DNA of 64,000 bases from NCBI GenBank assembly GCA_041390865.1, contig JAWKPC010000003.1, positions 351,420 to 415,419 on the forward strand, in the 5' to 3' direction. The DNA is from JAUIIK01 sp041390865 (lineage in GTDB: Bacteria > Chloroflexota > Chloroflexia > Thermomicrobiales > CFX8). This document shows, one piece after another, positions 16,347 through 25,627 of this stretch (within the stretch, counting starts at the first letter, position 1; every line of letters starts with the position of its first letter). The translations under genes and the position numbers were made by a program. The notes beneath the pieces were generated by a model. It saw only the letters and a list, made by a program, of their open reading frames with translations. It did no database searches and had not been told where the DNA came from.

Positions 16347-18602
16347 GTGAGCCGACTCACGCGACGGAGGCTGCTGCAACTGGCAGGTGGTGGGCTTGCC
16401 TTGGCAGCGACGCAGATGCATCGCAACAACGCGGCGGCATTGCGTTCTATCAGCCAGTCCACAACAAATCCCGCCCTCATTGTGTCGCCAGATCTCGCAA
16501 CCGGGACAGGGAGCGGATTCACGACGCTCTTCACCTCGTGGACGGGCCCGCACGACGAGATTCCGGCCATCGAAGTCTCGGTTGGGGCCCCGGATGGCAC
16601 CTGGTCCGACTGGCAGCTGCTTCATCAGGACCACCACGTTCCCCTCGATCGTTCACAGCCGATCCACTTCAACCCGATCATGCGCGCCGGCACGGCTTAC
16701 CGCATCCGCACCGCTAGACCAGAGGACGAGCAGTACGTCGTCGTCAGCGAACTCGACGCGTCGAGCCGGAATCCGGGCGGTCTGCTGGGAGCGCAGGAGC
16801 GTGATGAGGAAATCGAACTAATTGACGGTTTCATCATCCCTCGCGCCGGATGGGGGGCAGACGAGTCGTTCCGGCATGTCGGCCAGGACCCGAGCAAACC
16901 GATCGCCTGGCCGCCCCAATACAGGGATATCGAGCGCATCATCGTCCATCACACCGACACCGAGTTCGGATGGGAGGATCCGGCCGCCGTGGTCCGGTCG
17001 ATCTACTACTACCACGCTGTGCTGCTCGACTGGTCGGACATCGGCTACAACTTTCTGATCGACGTCTATGGCAACGTCTACGAGGGTCGCTACGGTGGTC
17101 CCGGCGTCGTCGGGGGCCACGCGCTGGAATACAATCCCGGCTCGATCGGCATCGCGCTGGTAGGCGATTTCGAAGATAGCTGGCCTACCGAAGAAGCAAT
17201 CGATGCCCTGGTCCGGCTGATCCGGGTACGCGCGCCCAACGTCGACCCGACAGCGGCCCGTGACTGGATCGACTGGGGAGACGTGCCGAACCTCTGCGGC
17301 CATGGGGATGTGATCAATACCGCATGCCCGGGCGTCGATCTCTACACCGTCCTGCCTGATGTTCGAGGACGGCTGGCCGGATCGACTCCGGTCTTCTTCC
17401 CAGCGCCGATCCGCCTCTACGATCCGAAGATCGTCAGCTTCAAGGTCGGTCCATCCCAGGTCGGCCCCGACGATATCGTCGAGATACGCGCCACGATCAC
17501 CCAGGATGGCCGTGAGCCGCTCGAATCACAGGGGCCGGACCCTGGCTTCATCTACGGCGAGGACGACGATTTTGACACGACAGGGTATCCAAAACAGGAA
17601 GGCAGGTTCCGGCTGGCGGTCGACCTCGTCGGATCGGACGGCATTCCGAACCCCTTCCGCTGGGGATTCGGCGGAACGCTTCAGGGCGGAGAGCAACGCG
17701 AGATCGTCGGATACATCCGCATGAGCGATATGGGAGAGAAGACGCTGGTCCCTTCGATCGTCCGGGAGTTCGTGCGCTATTACGACGAGGAGGAGATTTC
17801 CGACTCGATCTTCGTCGTTCATCCTCTTGCCAGCAGAGCCGAGGAGCAGTCGGGCCCCGGCACGGTGTACTTCGAGGAGACCGGCCACAACGTTCCGGTC
17901 ATCTTCCACGAGTACTGGCAGGCGCACGGAGGGCTGAACCGCTTCGGATTCCCGCTGACCGAACCGTTCGAAGAGAAGTCAGCAACCGACGGTCAGAAAT
18001 ACCTGACCCAGTATTTCGAACGGGCCAGGTTCGAGTACCACCCCGAGCTCGCCCACAAGAACGACGTTGTCAAACTCGGGCTCCTCGGAGCCGAGGCGAC
18101 GTCGTCGCGCCGGACCGAGCAAGCCTTCAAGCCGGTCGACGCTTCGAAGGTCGACCCGGAAGAGCAGTACTTCCCGGAGACCGGACATTCCACGTCGTTC
18201 AGGTTCCTCGAAACCTGGCTGGCGGAAGGCGGTGTCGAATCGTTCGGCTACCCGGTATCGGAGAAGTTCGAGGAGCCGTCGCTGACCGACGGCGTCCCGC
18301 ATCTCGTCCAGTACTTCGAACGCGTCCGCTTCGAATACCATCCGAACGATGCCTGGGATAAGCAGATCAAGCTCGGCCACCTCGGCCGCGAGATTCTGAT
18401 CCGGCGGGGCTGGCTCCCGGACCGGGTATCGAGACCTGATGGACCGCCCCCGTCCCTCGGGCGGAGTCCCCCCGGGCAAGGAGTCCGTCTGGGACTACCC
18501 CCGCCCGCCGCGTGTCGAAGCCATGGACCGTCGGGTACGCGTCATCGTGGACGGCCGTCCGATTGCCGATTCGGCCAACGCGCTCCGGGTTCTCGAAACT
18601 AG
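16347..18602 (+). CDS. Tat-type secreted N-acetylmuramoyl-L-alanine amidase (PGRP fold) with tandem C-terminal repeats
   Basis: Starts with a twin-arginine signal (SRLTRRRLLQLAGGGLALA). After a beta-rich N-terminal region, the amidase_2/PGRP domain runs about 160-350: IIVHHTD (first Zn ligand), YNFLIDVYGNVYEGR, and CGHGDVINTACPG (His and Cys ligands). It cleaves the MurNAc-L-Ala bond of peptidoglycan outside the cell. After a linker come two copies of a repeat with FxETGH, a GGxxxFGxP turn and a QYFERxRFEYHP end (about 510-590 and 610-690), perhaps wall-binding. The last 55 residues overlap the next gene by 164 nt in another frame and do not look native, so a frameshift near 18400 may have removed the true stop. 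GTG start after AGGGGTAAG. Confidence 0.88.
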   Translation: MSRLTRRRLLQLAGGGLALAATQMHRNNAAALRSISQSTTNPALIVSPDLATGTGSGFTTLFTSWTGPHDEIPAIEVSVGAPDGTWSDWQLLHQDHHVPLDRSQPIHFNPIMRAGTAYRIRTARPEDEQYVVVSELDASSRNPGGLLGAQERDEEIELIDGFIIPRAGWGADESFRHVGQDPSKPIAWPPQYRDIERIIVHHTDTEFGWEDPAAVVRSIYYYHAVLLDWSDIGYNFLIDVYGNVYEGRYGGPGVVGGHALEYNPGSIGIALVGDFEDSWPTEEAIDALVRLIRVRAPNVDPTAARDWIDWGDVPNLCGHGDVINTACPGVDLYTVLPDVRGRLAGSTPVFFPAPIRLYDPKIVSFKVGPSQVGPDDIVEIRATITQDGREPLESQGPDPGFIYGEDDDFDTTGYPKQEGRFRLAVDLVGSDGIPNPFRWGFGGTLQGGEQREIVGYIRMSDMGEKTLVPSIVREFVRYYDEEEISDSIFVVHPLASRAEEQSGPGTVYFEETGHNVPVIFHEYWQAHGGLNRFGFPLTEPFEEKSATDGQKYLTQYFERARFEYHPELAHKNDVVKLGLLGAEATSSRRTEQAFKPVDASKVDPEEQYFPETGHSTSFRFLETWLAEGGVESFGYPVSEKFEEPSLTDGVPHLVQYFERVRFEYHPNDAWDKQIKLGHLGREILIRRGWLPDRVSRPDGPPPSLGRSPPGQGVRLGLPPPAACRSHGPSGTRHRGRPSDCRFGQRAPGSRN

Positions 18603-18939
18603 CCACCCGCCGACGATCTACATCCCGCCGGAGGACGTTGACCTGGACTGCCTCCAGCCGGCGCCGCACCGCAGCATCTGCGAGTTCAAGGGCCAGGCGA
18701 GATACTGGGACATCGTCATGAACGACCGGGTGATTCCGGCCGCTGCCTGGAGCTATCCGGAACCAAGGGCCGGATACGAAGCCCTGAGAGATCACCTGTC
18801 GTTCTATCCCGGGCGGGTCGACGCCTGTTATCTCGGCGACGAACGCGTCGAGCCCCAGGATGGCGATTTCTACGGCGGTTGGATCACAAGTGATATCGTC
18901 GGACCGTTCAAAGGGCCGCCGGGCACCCGCGGCTGGTAG
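18439..18939 (+). CDS. DUF427 family protein
   Basis: 166 residues. The family core is clear: ESVWDYPRPPRVE near the start, ADSANALRVLETSHPPTIYIPPEDV in the middle (about 42-66), and FKGQARYWD, then a C-terminal FYPGRVDACYLGDERVEPQDGDFYGGW. DUF427 is a small beta-rich domain common in Actinobacteria and Chloroflexi with no proven function. The ATG at 18439 lies inside the 3' end of the amidase frame and forms TGATG with an out-of-frame stop, which supports the view that the amidase originally ended there. PAP2 follows 44 nt later. Confidence 0.9.
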   Translation: MDRPRPSGGVPPGKESVWDYPRPPRVEAMDRRVRVIVDGRPIADSANALRVLETSHPPTIYIPPEDVDLDCLQPAPHRSICEFKGQARYWDIVMNDRVIPAAAWSYPEPRAGYEALRDHLSFYPGRVDACYLGDERVEPQDGDFYGGWITSDIVGPFKGPPGTRGW

Positions 18940-18983
18940 ATTGCACCAACGCGTGTTGGTCGAGAGGTTCGGAGGTATCGACG

Positions 18984-19670
18984 TTGGACTCAGAGACGGC
19001 CATTCCGCCGGTTACGAAGCGACGGAGGGTTCGTCTCTCGAACCGCCGTCTTCTCGCATCAGGTGCGAGTCTCGCATTCTTCGCGGCGATCGCCGCCGTC
19101 GTCCACCGCAATCCCAACCTGTCTGCGGACGTTACCGCGACGCTGCGCCTCCAGCGCCGGCAGCATCCATTTCTGACCCGCTTCATGTCTGCCATCTCGT
19201 GGCTCGGGTTCCGACCGCAGTCGCTTCTCCTGCCTGGAACTCTCGTGGCGGGATACTGGGCGGCGGGCCATCGCCGGAGCGCGCGCTTTCTGGTCTTCGC
19301 CTGGGCGGCGTCGTTCGTGTCCTATACGACCAAGCGGCTCGTCATGCGTCCCCGTCCGAACGGACCCGACGTTCAGGTCGTCGAGGCCGATCTCCGGGAT
19401 TCCAGCTTTCCGAGTGGGCACGTCCTTCATTATGTCGTGTTCTGGGGTTTCGTCTGCTACCTCTGGAACTCGACGATCAAGAACCCACAACTGCGCCGGA
19501 TTCCGATGGCGGTCGTGGGCTTCATGATCGCGACGGTCGGTATCTCCAGGGTCTATCTCGGCCATCACTGGCTGACCGACGTTATCGGCAGCTACAGCCT
19601 GGGCTCGGCTATTCTTCTTAGCCTAATTGGATTCCATACCCGACCGCCGATGGACGAGGGTAGCGCATAG
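18984..19670 (+). CDS. PAP2-family membrane phosphatase
   Basis: 228 residues with five or six membrane helices. The three PAP2 motifs are intact: KRLVMRPRP (about 113-121), SFPSGH (about 136-141) and SRVYLGHHWLTD (about 182-193). Such enzymes dephosphorylate undecaprenyl pyrophosphate or phosphatidic/lipid phosphates at the outer face of the membrane. The start is TTG 18984 with GGAGGT at 18971-18976. The stop overlaps the GTG of the glycerophosphodiesterase gene, and pairing with a GDPD suggests a lipid-head-group or carrier-lipid role. Confidence 0.9.
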   Translation: MDSETAIPPVTKRRRVRLSNRRLLASGASLAFFAAIAAVVHRNPNLSADVTATLRLQRRQHPFLTRFMSAISWLGFRPQSLLLPGTLVAGYWAAGHRRSARFLVFAWAASFVSYTTKRLVMRPRPNGPDVQVVEADLRDSSFPSGHVLHYVVFWGFVCYLWNSTIKNPQLRRIPMAVVGFMIATVGISRVYLGHHWLTDVIGSYSLGSAILLSLIGFHTRPPMDEGSA

Positions 19671-20395
19671 TGCTGATCGTCGCGCACCGTGGCGGCAATC
19701 CCGACGACATTGAAAACTCCGCGGCCGCGTTCAGGCACGGTGTCGAGATCGGGGCCGATCTGCTCGAGTGCGATCTTCAACTGTCAGCCTCGGGGGAAAT
19801 CGTCGTCTACCATGACACCGAACACTTCGGCGCGCCGATCCGCAACTTCACGACTGATGAACTGCGCGGGCTGATTCCGACGATCCTGACCCTCGACGAA
19901 TTGCTGGCTCTGCTCGAAGATATCGGTCCGGAAACCAGGCTTGTGCTCGACCTGAAAGATCGGGATGTCGACCGGGCTCTGGAGCCCTATCTCCAGGACT
20001 CGGAACTCCGGCAGCGGTCTCTCGTGACGAGCACCTTCTCATTCGGCCTGTTGCGGCTTCGGCGAGCGTTTCCCGATCTCCGGACCGGCCTGTCGCGAGG
20101 TGCGATCTTTACACGGGTCCCGAGATGGATCCGCCCGCTTGCGATAGCGACGGTCGGCAGAGCGACGAGCATGATCGCGATCATCCACCTCAAGGTGTTC
20201 GGGATCGATACAGCCGTGGTTCAGCACCATCTCGTGGACGGAGGAGGGATCGGACGCTTCCACCGGCGCGGAATCCGGGTCTACGCCTGGACGATAGACG
20301 AGCCGGCTCGAGCAACCCGGCTCCAGGATCTCGGCGTCGACTATCTCACGACGAACGTCCCGGCCCGGATGATCGAGCACTTCAAGAATCAGTAG
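19670..20395 (+). CDS. Glycerophosphodiester phosphodiesterase
   Basis: 241 residues, TIM-barrel GDPD family. Motifs: AHRGG near the N-terminus (general acid/base His), PDDIENSAAAF, ADLLECDLQLSASGEIVVYHD (metal-binding Glu/Asp and catalytic His), and the C-terminal VYAWTIDEPARATRLQDLGVDYLTTNVP. It hydrolyses glycerophosphodiesters to glycerol-3-phosphate and an alcohol. No signal peptide, so cytosolic. GTG start overlaps the PAP2 stop by one base. A hairpin at 20417 ends the unit. Confidence 0.92.
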   Translation: MLIVAHRGGNPDDIENSAAAFRHGVEIGADLLECDLQLSASGEIVVYHDTEHFGAPIRNFTTDELRGLIPTILTLDELLALLEDIGPETRLVLDLKDRDVDRALEPYLQDSELRQRSLVTSTFSFGLLRLRRAFPDLRTGLSRGAIFTRVPRWIRPLAIATVGRATSMIAIIHLKVFGIDTAVVQHHLVDGGGIGRFHRRGIRVYAWTIDEPARATRLQDLGVDYLTTNVPARMIEHFKNQ

Positions 20396-20416
20396 TACGG
20401 TTTCACGGTCAGACCC

Positions 20417-20444
20417 GTAGGGGCGTGATTCATCACGCCCCTAC
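20417..20444. terminator. GC-rich hairpin between convergent GDPD and CAP genes
   Basis: GTAGGGGCGTGAT pairs with ATCACGCCCCTAC over 13 bp with a 2-nt loop. It is probably a shared terminator; the sequence also resembles interspersed GTAGGGGCG hairpins I recall from other Chloroflexota genomes, which cannot be checked here. Confidence 0.65.
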
Positions 20445-20475
20445 ACCTTCGGACCATTTATTGTCGGCAACAGTA

Positions 20476-22407
20476 TTAGGAACCCGGTGGGTCGATGCCG
20501 TAGCGCCAGGTGTAGTAGTGCCGCCCGACATTGCCCATCTCGACCTGCCACTCCGGAGCGTTCGACGGCGTGAAGGTGAGAAGCCGGCGCTCGAACGCCT
20601 GGACGAGCACCCAGCGCGGTTCCCCGCTTACCATCACGCGCGCCCAGTAGGGCTCGGTGACCGGAAGACCGACAACTTCCCACCATTTCACCGGCAGGGT
20701 CTCGAAGTAATTCTCGAAAACGACGGCGACGTTGTGCCCGGTCTCGGTGTTGTACGAGCCATAAACGGCCTGTCCTGCCAGACCGGAGTTCTCACCCACT
20801 GCGCCGCTCCGGCTGATCGTCTCGACAATGGACTGTCCGAAGCGCGGTGACGACTGGTTTTCACCGTCGACGGTCGCGACACCGGCCAGGCTGGCGTAGG
20901 TTGGAGCGTTCTCGTTGAACTCTAGCGGGTCACCCGCTAGAGGAATCGCCGCCGGTCCGATATCGGTGTAGGCGTTGTCGCCGACCTGGGCAGATCCGAG
21001 GATCATGTCCCGGACGAGCAGGCCAGCCGTCAGGAGATCGGGATCCTTCTCGGCCTGTTCGCTGCCTATCTCGACTCGCGCCTTATCAAAGTAATAGACA
21101 TCGCGGGAGCCGTCCGGCGATTCGAGATATGGCTCATCTCCCGAGGACCAAACATCCATCCCGAGCATCCATGACCGGGTCTCGAGCTCGTTGTAAAGTG
21201 GTCCATCAAGCTCCATCCAGAGGGACTGGACGCTTAGCGGACTCACCGACAACCCGGAGGGAAGCGGAGAATCGGCGCTGGCCGCCGTCACCGGTGGTGC
21301 CGCGGGAGCTTCCTCGGTCGGCGTGGCGGATGGCGCAGCAGTGGCTGTCGGCGAAGCCGTTGCGGTTGGCGACGGCTGCGACGTCGGCTCAGCGGTCGCC
21401 GTCGGAGCCGGAGGCTGGACTGGCAGCTGATCGTCGCCGCGGGCCATGTCCTCTGTATCGTCCTGCTTCGTCGTGAAGCTCCAGGTCCGGGCGAACGCTT
21501 CGCCTCCGGCTGTACCGGCGGCACGAACGGTATAGGTCGTCCCGTACTCGAGCGGTTCGGCGGCCGTAATCAACGCGGCACGCCCGCTGAGGAAACCAGT
21601 TCCGACACTCCCGAAAGAAGGAAGCTCTACGCCGTTGGCGCTGATTGACCAGGTATCCAGGCTGATGCCGCCCTCACCGTGGTAGCTCATCGTGATCGGT
21701 AATCCGGTTGGAAACGTCGCACCCGGAAATGGGTTCGGGGCCTCACCCCAGAACGACCGGCCGACGCCCGTTGTGCCGTCCGGAGGCCAGACCGCCCACT
21801 TCGGCTCGCTGTACTCGGCATATTCCGGCATGCCGAACATAATCACTTCGAAGACGATGTCGCCATCGTTAACCGTCGCCATGCCGACATCGGTGTAGCG
21901 AGGATCGATGATCGGCAGCCGGTGATTGATCGTATCCATGAACCAGTCGATCGACGAGATCATCGAACCTGACAGGCCCGCGTTCTCGTTAACCGACCCT
22001 TCATAGCCCTGAGCCCGGGCGCGATCCCGCATGGATTCGCCGGTGAAACCAGGCCGGCCGGGAGTCTCCAGATGGAGTCCCATCCCCGCCAGGTTGGGGT
22101 CGCCGTAGTTCAGCCGGTAATACGCGGCGTGCGCTTCAGCGGCCGCCTGGAGCGACGGGTTGATCGACATCGGCGCCAGACCGAGCCAGCCACGGTAACG
22201 ATTCATCATCGCCAGGCCGGTCTCGATCTCGGGATCGCGGCTCTGTTGAGCCTGAACCGGAATGAAGAATGCGGGCACGAGAAGTGCCGCCAGAATGAGC
22301 GCCACTCCAACGATCGATAACAACGACCGCCGGCGCTGTATTGATTTACACCCCAAAAGAAGATCCCCTTGCTTCCATCGCCGCCCCACCAGCGGCAAAT
22401 CCGTCAA
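20476..22407 (-). CDS. Secreted CAP (SCP/PR-1) domain protein
   Basis: 643 residues. A basic N-terminus and hydrophobic segment (about 30-50, ending near PVQAQ) form a signal peptide or anchor. The CAP domain spans about 60-195: GLAMMNRYRGWLGLAPM, NPSLQAAAEAHAAYY, VNENAGL and WFMDTINHRLPIIDPRYTDVGMA with the two histidines and acidic residue of the CAP cavity. A Ser/Thr/Pro/Ala-rich stretch lies at about 335-380. The C-terminal 230 residues include an ETGHNV segment like that of the amidase repeats. Possible role: envelope-associated binding protein. Start is the ATG at 22407; other starts closer to the hydrophobic segment are possible. Confidence 0.85.
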   Translation of the reverse strand: MTDLPLVGRRWKQGDLLLGCKSIQRRRSLLSIVGVALILAALLVPAFFIPVQAQQSRDPEIETGLAMMNRYRGWLGLAPMSINPSLQAAAEAHAAYYRLNYGDPNLAGMGLHLETPGRPGFTGESMRDRARAQGYEGSVNENAGLSGSMISSIDWFMDTINHRLPIIDPRYTDVGMATVNDGDIVFEVIMFGMPEYAEYSEPKWAVWPPDGTTGVGRSFWGEAPNPFPGATFPTGLPITMSYHGEGGISLDTWSISANGVELPSFGSVGTGFLSGRAALITAAEPLEYGTTYTVRAAGTAGGEAFARTWSFTTKQDDTEDMARGDDQLPVQPPAPTATAEPTSQPSPTATASPTATAAPSATPTEEAPAAPPVTAASADSPLPSGLSVSPLSVQSLWMELDGPLYNELETRSWMLGMDVWSSGDEPYLESPDGSRDVYYFDKARVEIGSEQAEKDPDLLTAGLLVRDMILGSAQVGDNAYTDIGPAAIPLAGDPLEFNENAPTYASLAGVATVDGENQSSPRFGQSIVETISRSGAVGENSGLAGQAVYGSYNTETGHNVAVVFENYFETLPVKWWEVVGLPVTEPYWARVMVSGEPRWVLVQAFERRLLTFTPSNAPEWQVEMGNVGRHYYTWRYGIDPPGS

Positions 22408-22599
22408 TCGGATCTGGCATGGACAAGGCCATTGTACCGGAGGAGGTCACGCAAATCCTTATGTTGACTCGATGTCAGGGAGAATCGGGACTTTCCGGTT
22501 GCCTTCCGGCCGCTGCAGCGGAGCCCCTGCGATAGGCTGCGATGCTGATCTATGATGTCGGAACAAATGCATTGGACGAATCAAAGGAAGGGACGTCGC

Positions 22600-23001
22600 G
22601 TGAGCGACCATCAGATGTATCAGGCCGGCGAAGGAGCCGAGATCGAAGCCCTGCCGGCCGAGGTTGGCTTCAGCGAAATCGAAGACCTCGCCGGCTTCGA
22701 GCCGATCCCGGGAGTCACGATGAATATGCTCGCCGGCGCCCGAGCGATGCTGAACTGGGTCCGGATCGAGCCCGGCGCCAGAGTGCCAAGCCATTCCCAT
22801 CCCCACGAGCAGCTTGGCTTCGTCCTCGAAGGAACAATCATCCTGCGGATTGGCGATGAAACGCGGGAGATCGGGCCGAGCACCTGCTACGTCATCCCGG
22901 GTGGCGTCGAGCATGAGGGCACCGGCGGCCCGGAAGGCTGCGTCGTCATGGATGTATTCTCTCCGCCGCGGGAGGACTATCTGGCGGCGGCACAAGACTA
23001 A
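22600..23001 (+). CDS. Cupin-domain protein
   Basis: 133 residues from GTG 22600, preferred because AAGGAAGGG sits 8 nt upstream; an ATG at 22552 is in frame but adds a poor leader. Cupin motif 1 is PSHSHPHEQLGFVLEG (three His and a Glu, metal ligands) and motif 2 is YVIPGGVEHEG. The single-domain bicupin-like shape suits a small metal-dependent enzyme or sensor. It is followed by a divergent promoter region for the ArsR gene and has no obvious partner gene, so no substrate is assigned. Confidence 0.88.
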   Translation: MSDHQMYQAGEGAEIEALPAEVGFSEIEDLAGFEPIPGVTMNMLAGARAMLNWVRIEPGARVPSHSHPHEQLGFVLEGTIILRIGDETREIGPSTCYVIPGGVEHEGTGGPEGCVVMDVFSPPREDYLAAAQD

Positions 23002-23040
23002 GCGCCGATCACGTTCCGGCATCGACATATTTCGATCTGT

Positions 23041-23069
23041 TGCCGAAGTTGGATAACCGTGCTATGGTC
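23041..23069 (+). promoter_or_regulatory. Candidate sigma-70-type promoter of the ArsR gene
   Basis: TTGCCG (23041-23046), a 17-bp spacer and TATGGT (23064-23069). Transcription would begin near 23076, at or next to the GTG starts at 23075 and 23081, so a leaderless transcript is likely if this promoter is used. Confidence 0.45.
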
Positions 23070-23074
23070 ATAAG

Positions 23075-24262
23075 GTGATAGTGCAAAGTAATGCACATCC
23101 TCTTTTGTCATTGGCCGATAAACGAATTGAAGAGCTTCTATTGGGCGAGCTACTGGTCGGGCGGCCGGTATTGCGGCAGGTGGTTGCCGTATCTGCGCCG
23201 CTCGTTCTGACGTCAGCGATATCGATGACCTACCGCGCCGTATCACGGGATGGCGATCCGGTCCTCCCGTCGGTGGACCCCTGGTTTGTCGAGGCTCGCG
23301 AGAAGTTATCAGATGACGTTCAGCATGACCTCGACCTTCTGCTCGGCTTCTCGGGCCGGTTGCTCTACTACGGTGAAGAACTCCTCTTCTCCTTCGATCC
23401 ACTCGAACCCGACCACATCGACGCCAGCTACGACGATTACCACCAGCATCTGCTGGACCTTCCGGCCATCGCCTACCAGCGAATGGCCTCGAACGCCGTC
23501 CAGCGCTACTACCGCGACCAGCAGATGCCGCAGGAGCCGCCGGAAAGCGACGACCGGTCGATATGGCGGGAATTCCTTCAGGGCGCGGTAATCTCCGGCG
23601 ACCTCGACGAGCTTGTCGATCTGATCACGAATCCGCTCGAACTGAAGAACCGATCGCTCAGGATGATCGAAGAGTTCTGGGAAACCTGCTACGCCGACGA
23701 GTTCGAACGCGAATGGCCGGTCCTGCAGCGGGCCACGCGCCACGCTCAGTCGCTCGTTCATCCGGTCGTCCAGGTCTCCTTCTCCGAGCTCACCGGCCAC
23801 CGCCTGCCGGAAGACATCGCCATCCATCTCACCGACGTTGAGCGAGTGACCTACTGCCCTTCGAGCCACCTGGGCAGCTTCATCCAGTACATCTACTATC
23901 CGCCGGAGCTGATTCTGTTCTTCAATCCGTCAGCGGTCCTCGACAGCCGTCCAATGCCGGCGACGCCAGCCAGCCCTACTCCGGTCGAAGTTGCCGAGAC
24001 GGCTGCTCTGGCGAGTATGAAAGCCATCGCCGACCCGACCCGGCTGCGAATCATCGGGATGCTCCAGGAGCGCGAGCACTACGCCCAGGAAATCGTCGGC
24101 AAGCTCGGCATCAGCCAGTCGGCCGTTTCGCGCCATCTGAGCACGCTTGAGACGGCCAGCATCGTCTCGGTCCGGCCGGACCAGGGGATGAAGTACTATG
24201 CCATCGACAGAGACCACCTCCGTACGCTGGCGGGTTACATCCATAGCCTGGCCGACCAGTAG
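23075..24262 (+). CDS. ArsR-family regulator with a long N-terminal domain
   Basis: 395 residues. The last roughly 85 residues are an ArsR winged helix: LASMKAIADPTRLRIIGML, AQEIVGKLGISQSAVSRHLSTLETASIVSVR and a wing reading GMKYYAIDRDHLRTL. The first 300 residues are alpha-rich, without metal-binding cysteines, and resemble the DUF5937-type sensory extension of some ArsR proteins (pattern resemblance only). GTG starts at 23075 and 23081 are nearly superimposed on the predicted transcription start. The downstream MBL-fold gene (32 nt away) is a likely target or partner. Confidence 0.85.
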   Translation: MIVQSNAHPLLSLADKRIEELLLGELLVGRPVLRQVVAVSAPLVLTSAISMTYRAVSRDGDPVLPSVDPWFVEAREKLSDDVQHDLDLLLGFSGRLLYYGEELLFSFDPLEPDHIDASYDDYHQHLLDLPAIAYQRMASNAVQRYYRDQQMPQEPPESDDRSIWREFLQGAVISGDLDELVDLITNPLELKNRSLRMIEEFWETCYADEFEREWPVLQRATRHAQSLVHPVVQVSFSELTGHRLPEDIAIHLTDVERVTYCPSSHLGSFIQYIYYPPELILFFNPSAVLDSRPMPATPASPTPVEVAETAALASMKAIADPTRLRIIGMLQEREHYAQEIVGKLGISQSAVSRHLSTLETASIVSVRPDQGMKYYAIDRDHLRTLAGYIHSLADQ

Positions 24263-24294
24263 GCAACCGCCCGCCCCACGCCAGGGAGCAAATA

Positions 24295-25228
24295 TTGACA
24301 GAACTTCGAACCCGCTGGCTTGACGACGACATCGGGATTGTCGACCTGGAATTCCAGGGGCACCCGGCCTTGATCGCCGCTCTATGTGCTCAGGACCAGT
24401 GACGGCCTCGCGTTGATCGAGACCGGTCCCGGCAGCACGCTCGAAGCACTACATACCGGACTCCGGACGCTCGGACTTGAAGCCAGTGAGATCCGGCACG
24501 TCCTGGTTACGCACATCCATCTCGACCACGCCGGCGCGGCCGGCGCTCTCCTGGAGGAACTGCCCGACGCAACGCTCTACGTCCACGAGAGGGGCGTCCG
24601 CCACATGCTCGATCCCGAGCGGCTGATCGCGAGCGCAAAGCAGATTTACGGCGCGCTGATGGACCCGCTCTGGGGAGACTTCCTGCCGACACCCGGCGAT
24701 CGAACGATCTCGATCACCGATCACGACACGGTTAAGGTCGGAGACACCGAGCTCCAGGTTCACTACACTCCTGGCCACGCATCGCATCACGTCGCGTTCT
24801 ACGAACCCGAAAGAAACGTCGTCTTTGCTGGAGACGTCGCCGGTGTCAGAGTGCCACCCTCGCCGCTCGTCTGGCCGCCGACGCCGCCGCCCGACATCGA
24901 CATCGAGGCATGGAAAGCCAGCACCCGGCGGCTGCGGGAACTCGACCCTGAGTCGATCCTGATCACCCATTTCGATCAGTACGACAACGTCTTCGATCAC
25001 CTCGACCAGCTCGACCGGCGCCTCGACGAATGGGTTGAGAAGATCGAACGATGGCGAAGCCAGGACATGAGCCGGGACGAGATGATCGACGCGCTCAAAT
25101 CAGATGTGCTCGGCGAGATCGAGCGAGAGCCGGGCTCGCACTCGACGACCTATGCGACGACCTACGTGACGCCCTTCTACATGAGCGTCGATGGTCTGAA
25201 CCGGTATCTCGACAAGCGAGACGCCTAG
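24295..25228 (+). CDS. Metallo-beta-lactamase-fold hydrolase, one-base insertion near the 5' end
   Basis: The reading starts at TTG 24295 (GGAG site 7-10 nt upstream) and encodes LTELRTRWLDDDIGIVDLEF, then changes frame around 24379-24384, continuing as YVLRTSDGLALIETGPGST. A shorter frame from GTG 24386 is intact but lacks the first strand of the fold, so one extra base is the better explanation. The zinc motif is HIHLDHAG (about residue 78), then TPGHASHH, the bridging Asp in AGDVAG and a late THFDQYDN His. Family hydrolases include glyoxalase II-like and lactonase enzymes; substrate unknown. Neighbour of the ArsR gene. Confidence 0.8.
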
Positions 25229-25627
25229 GCGGCCTCCAACGGCCCCACCAATGTCATCCTGAACGAAGGCTCCACGCAGTGAAGGGGCGAGCCAGGCCGA
25301 TGGAGCTGGACAGGAAAGCGGCATGGCATCATGAGCCGGTTATGCCGCGATGCAATGCTTCATCGCTCGAAGCAGAACCTTCATACCCACACCATGGGCG
25401 GCCAGCTGTCGCTCCGGTCGGGATGACGTGGACGGAGGTTCTGGCGTTTCTCGAGAAGGTAGGCGAATCGGGTACCGCAGGCCGTCGACGTCTCTGCAGT
25501 ATCGGCACCAGCGCGTTGACGACAATCGACAGGTCTCCATCGCCCTTGCGTCGGTCGTGCCACATCGGTGATCGTCCCTGTCCGATCGACATGGGGCGGC
25601 GTCTAGATCGGCTGGCTTTTCGGGAAT
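25229..25627. repeat. Non-coding stretch with an inverted GTCATCC/GGATGAC pair
   Basis: About 400 nt between the MBL gene and the convergent kinase gene without a credible gene. GTCATCC (25253-25259) and GGATGAC (25421-25427) are inverted copies; both occur in contexts (TCATCCTGAACGAAGG and TCGGGATGACG) resembling short interspersed elements I recall in Chloroflexota. No hairpin terminator or tRNA is seen. Confidence 0.35.
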
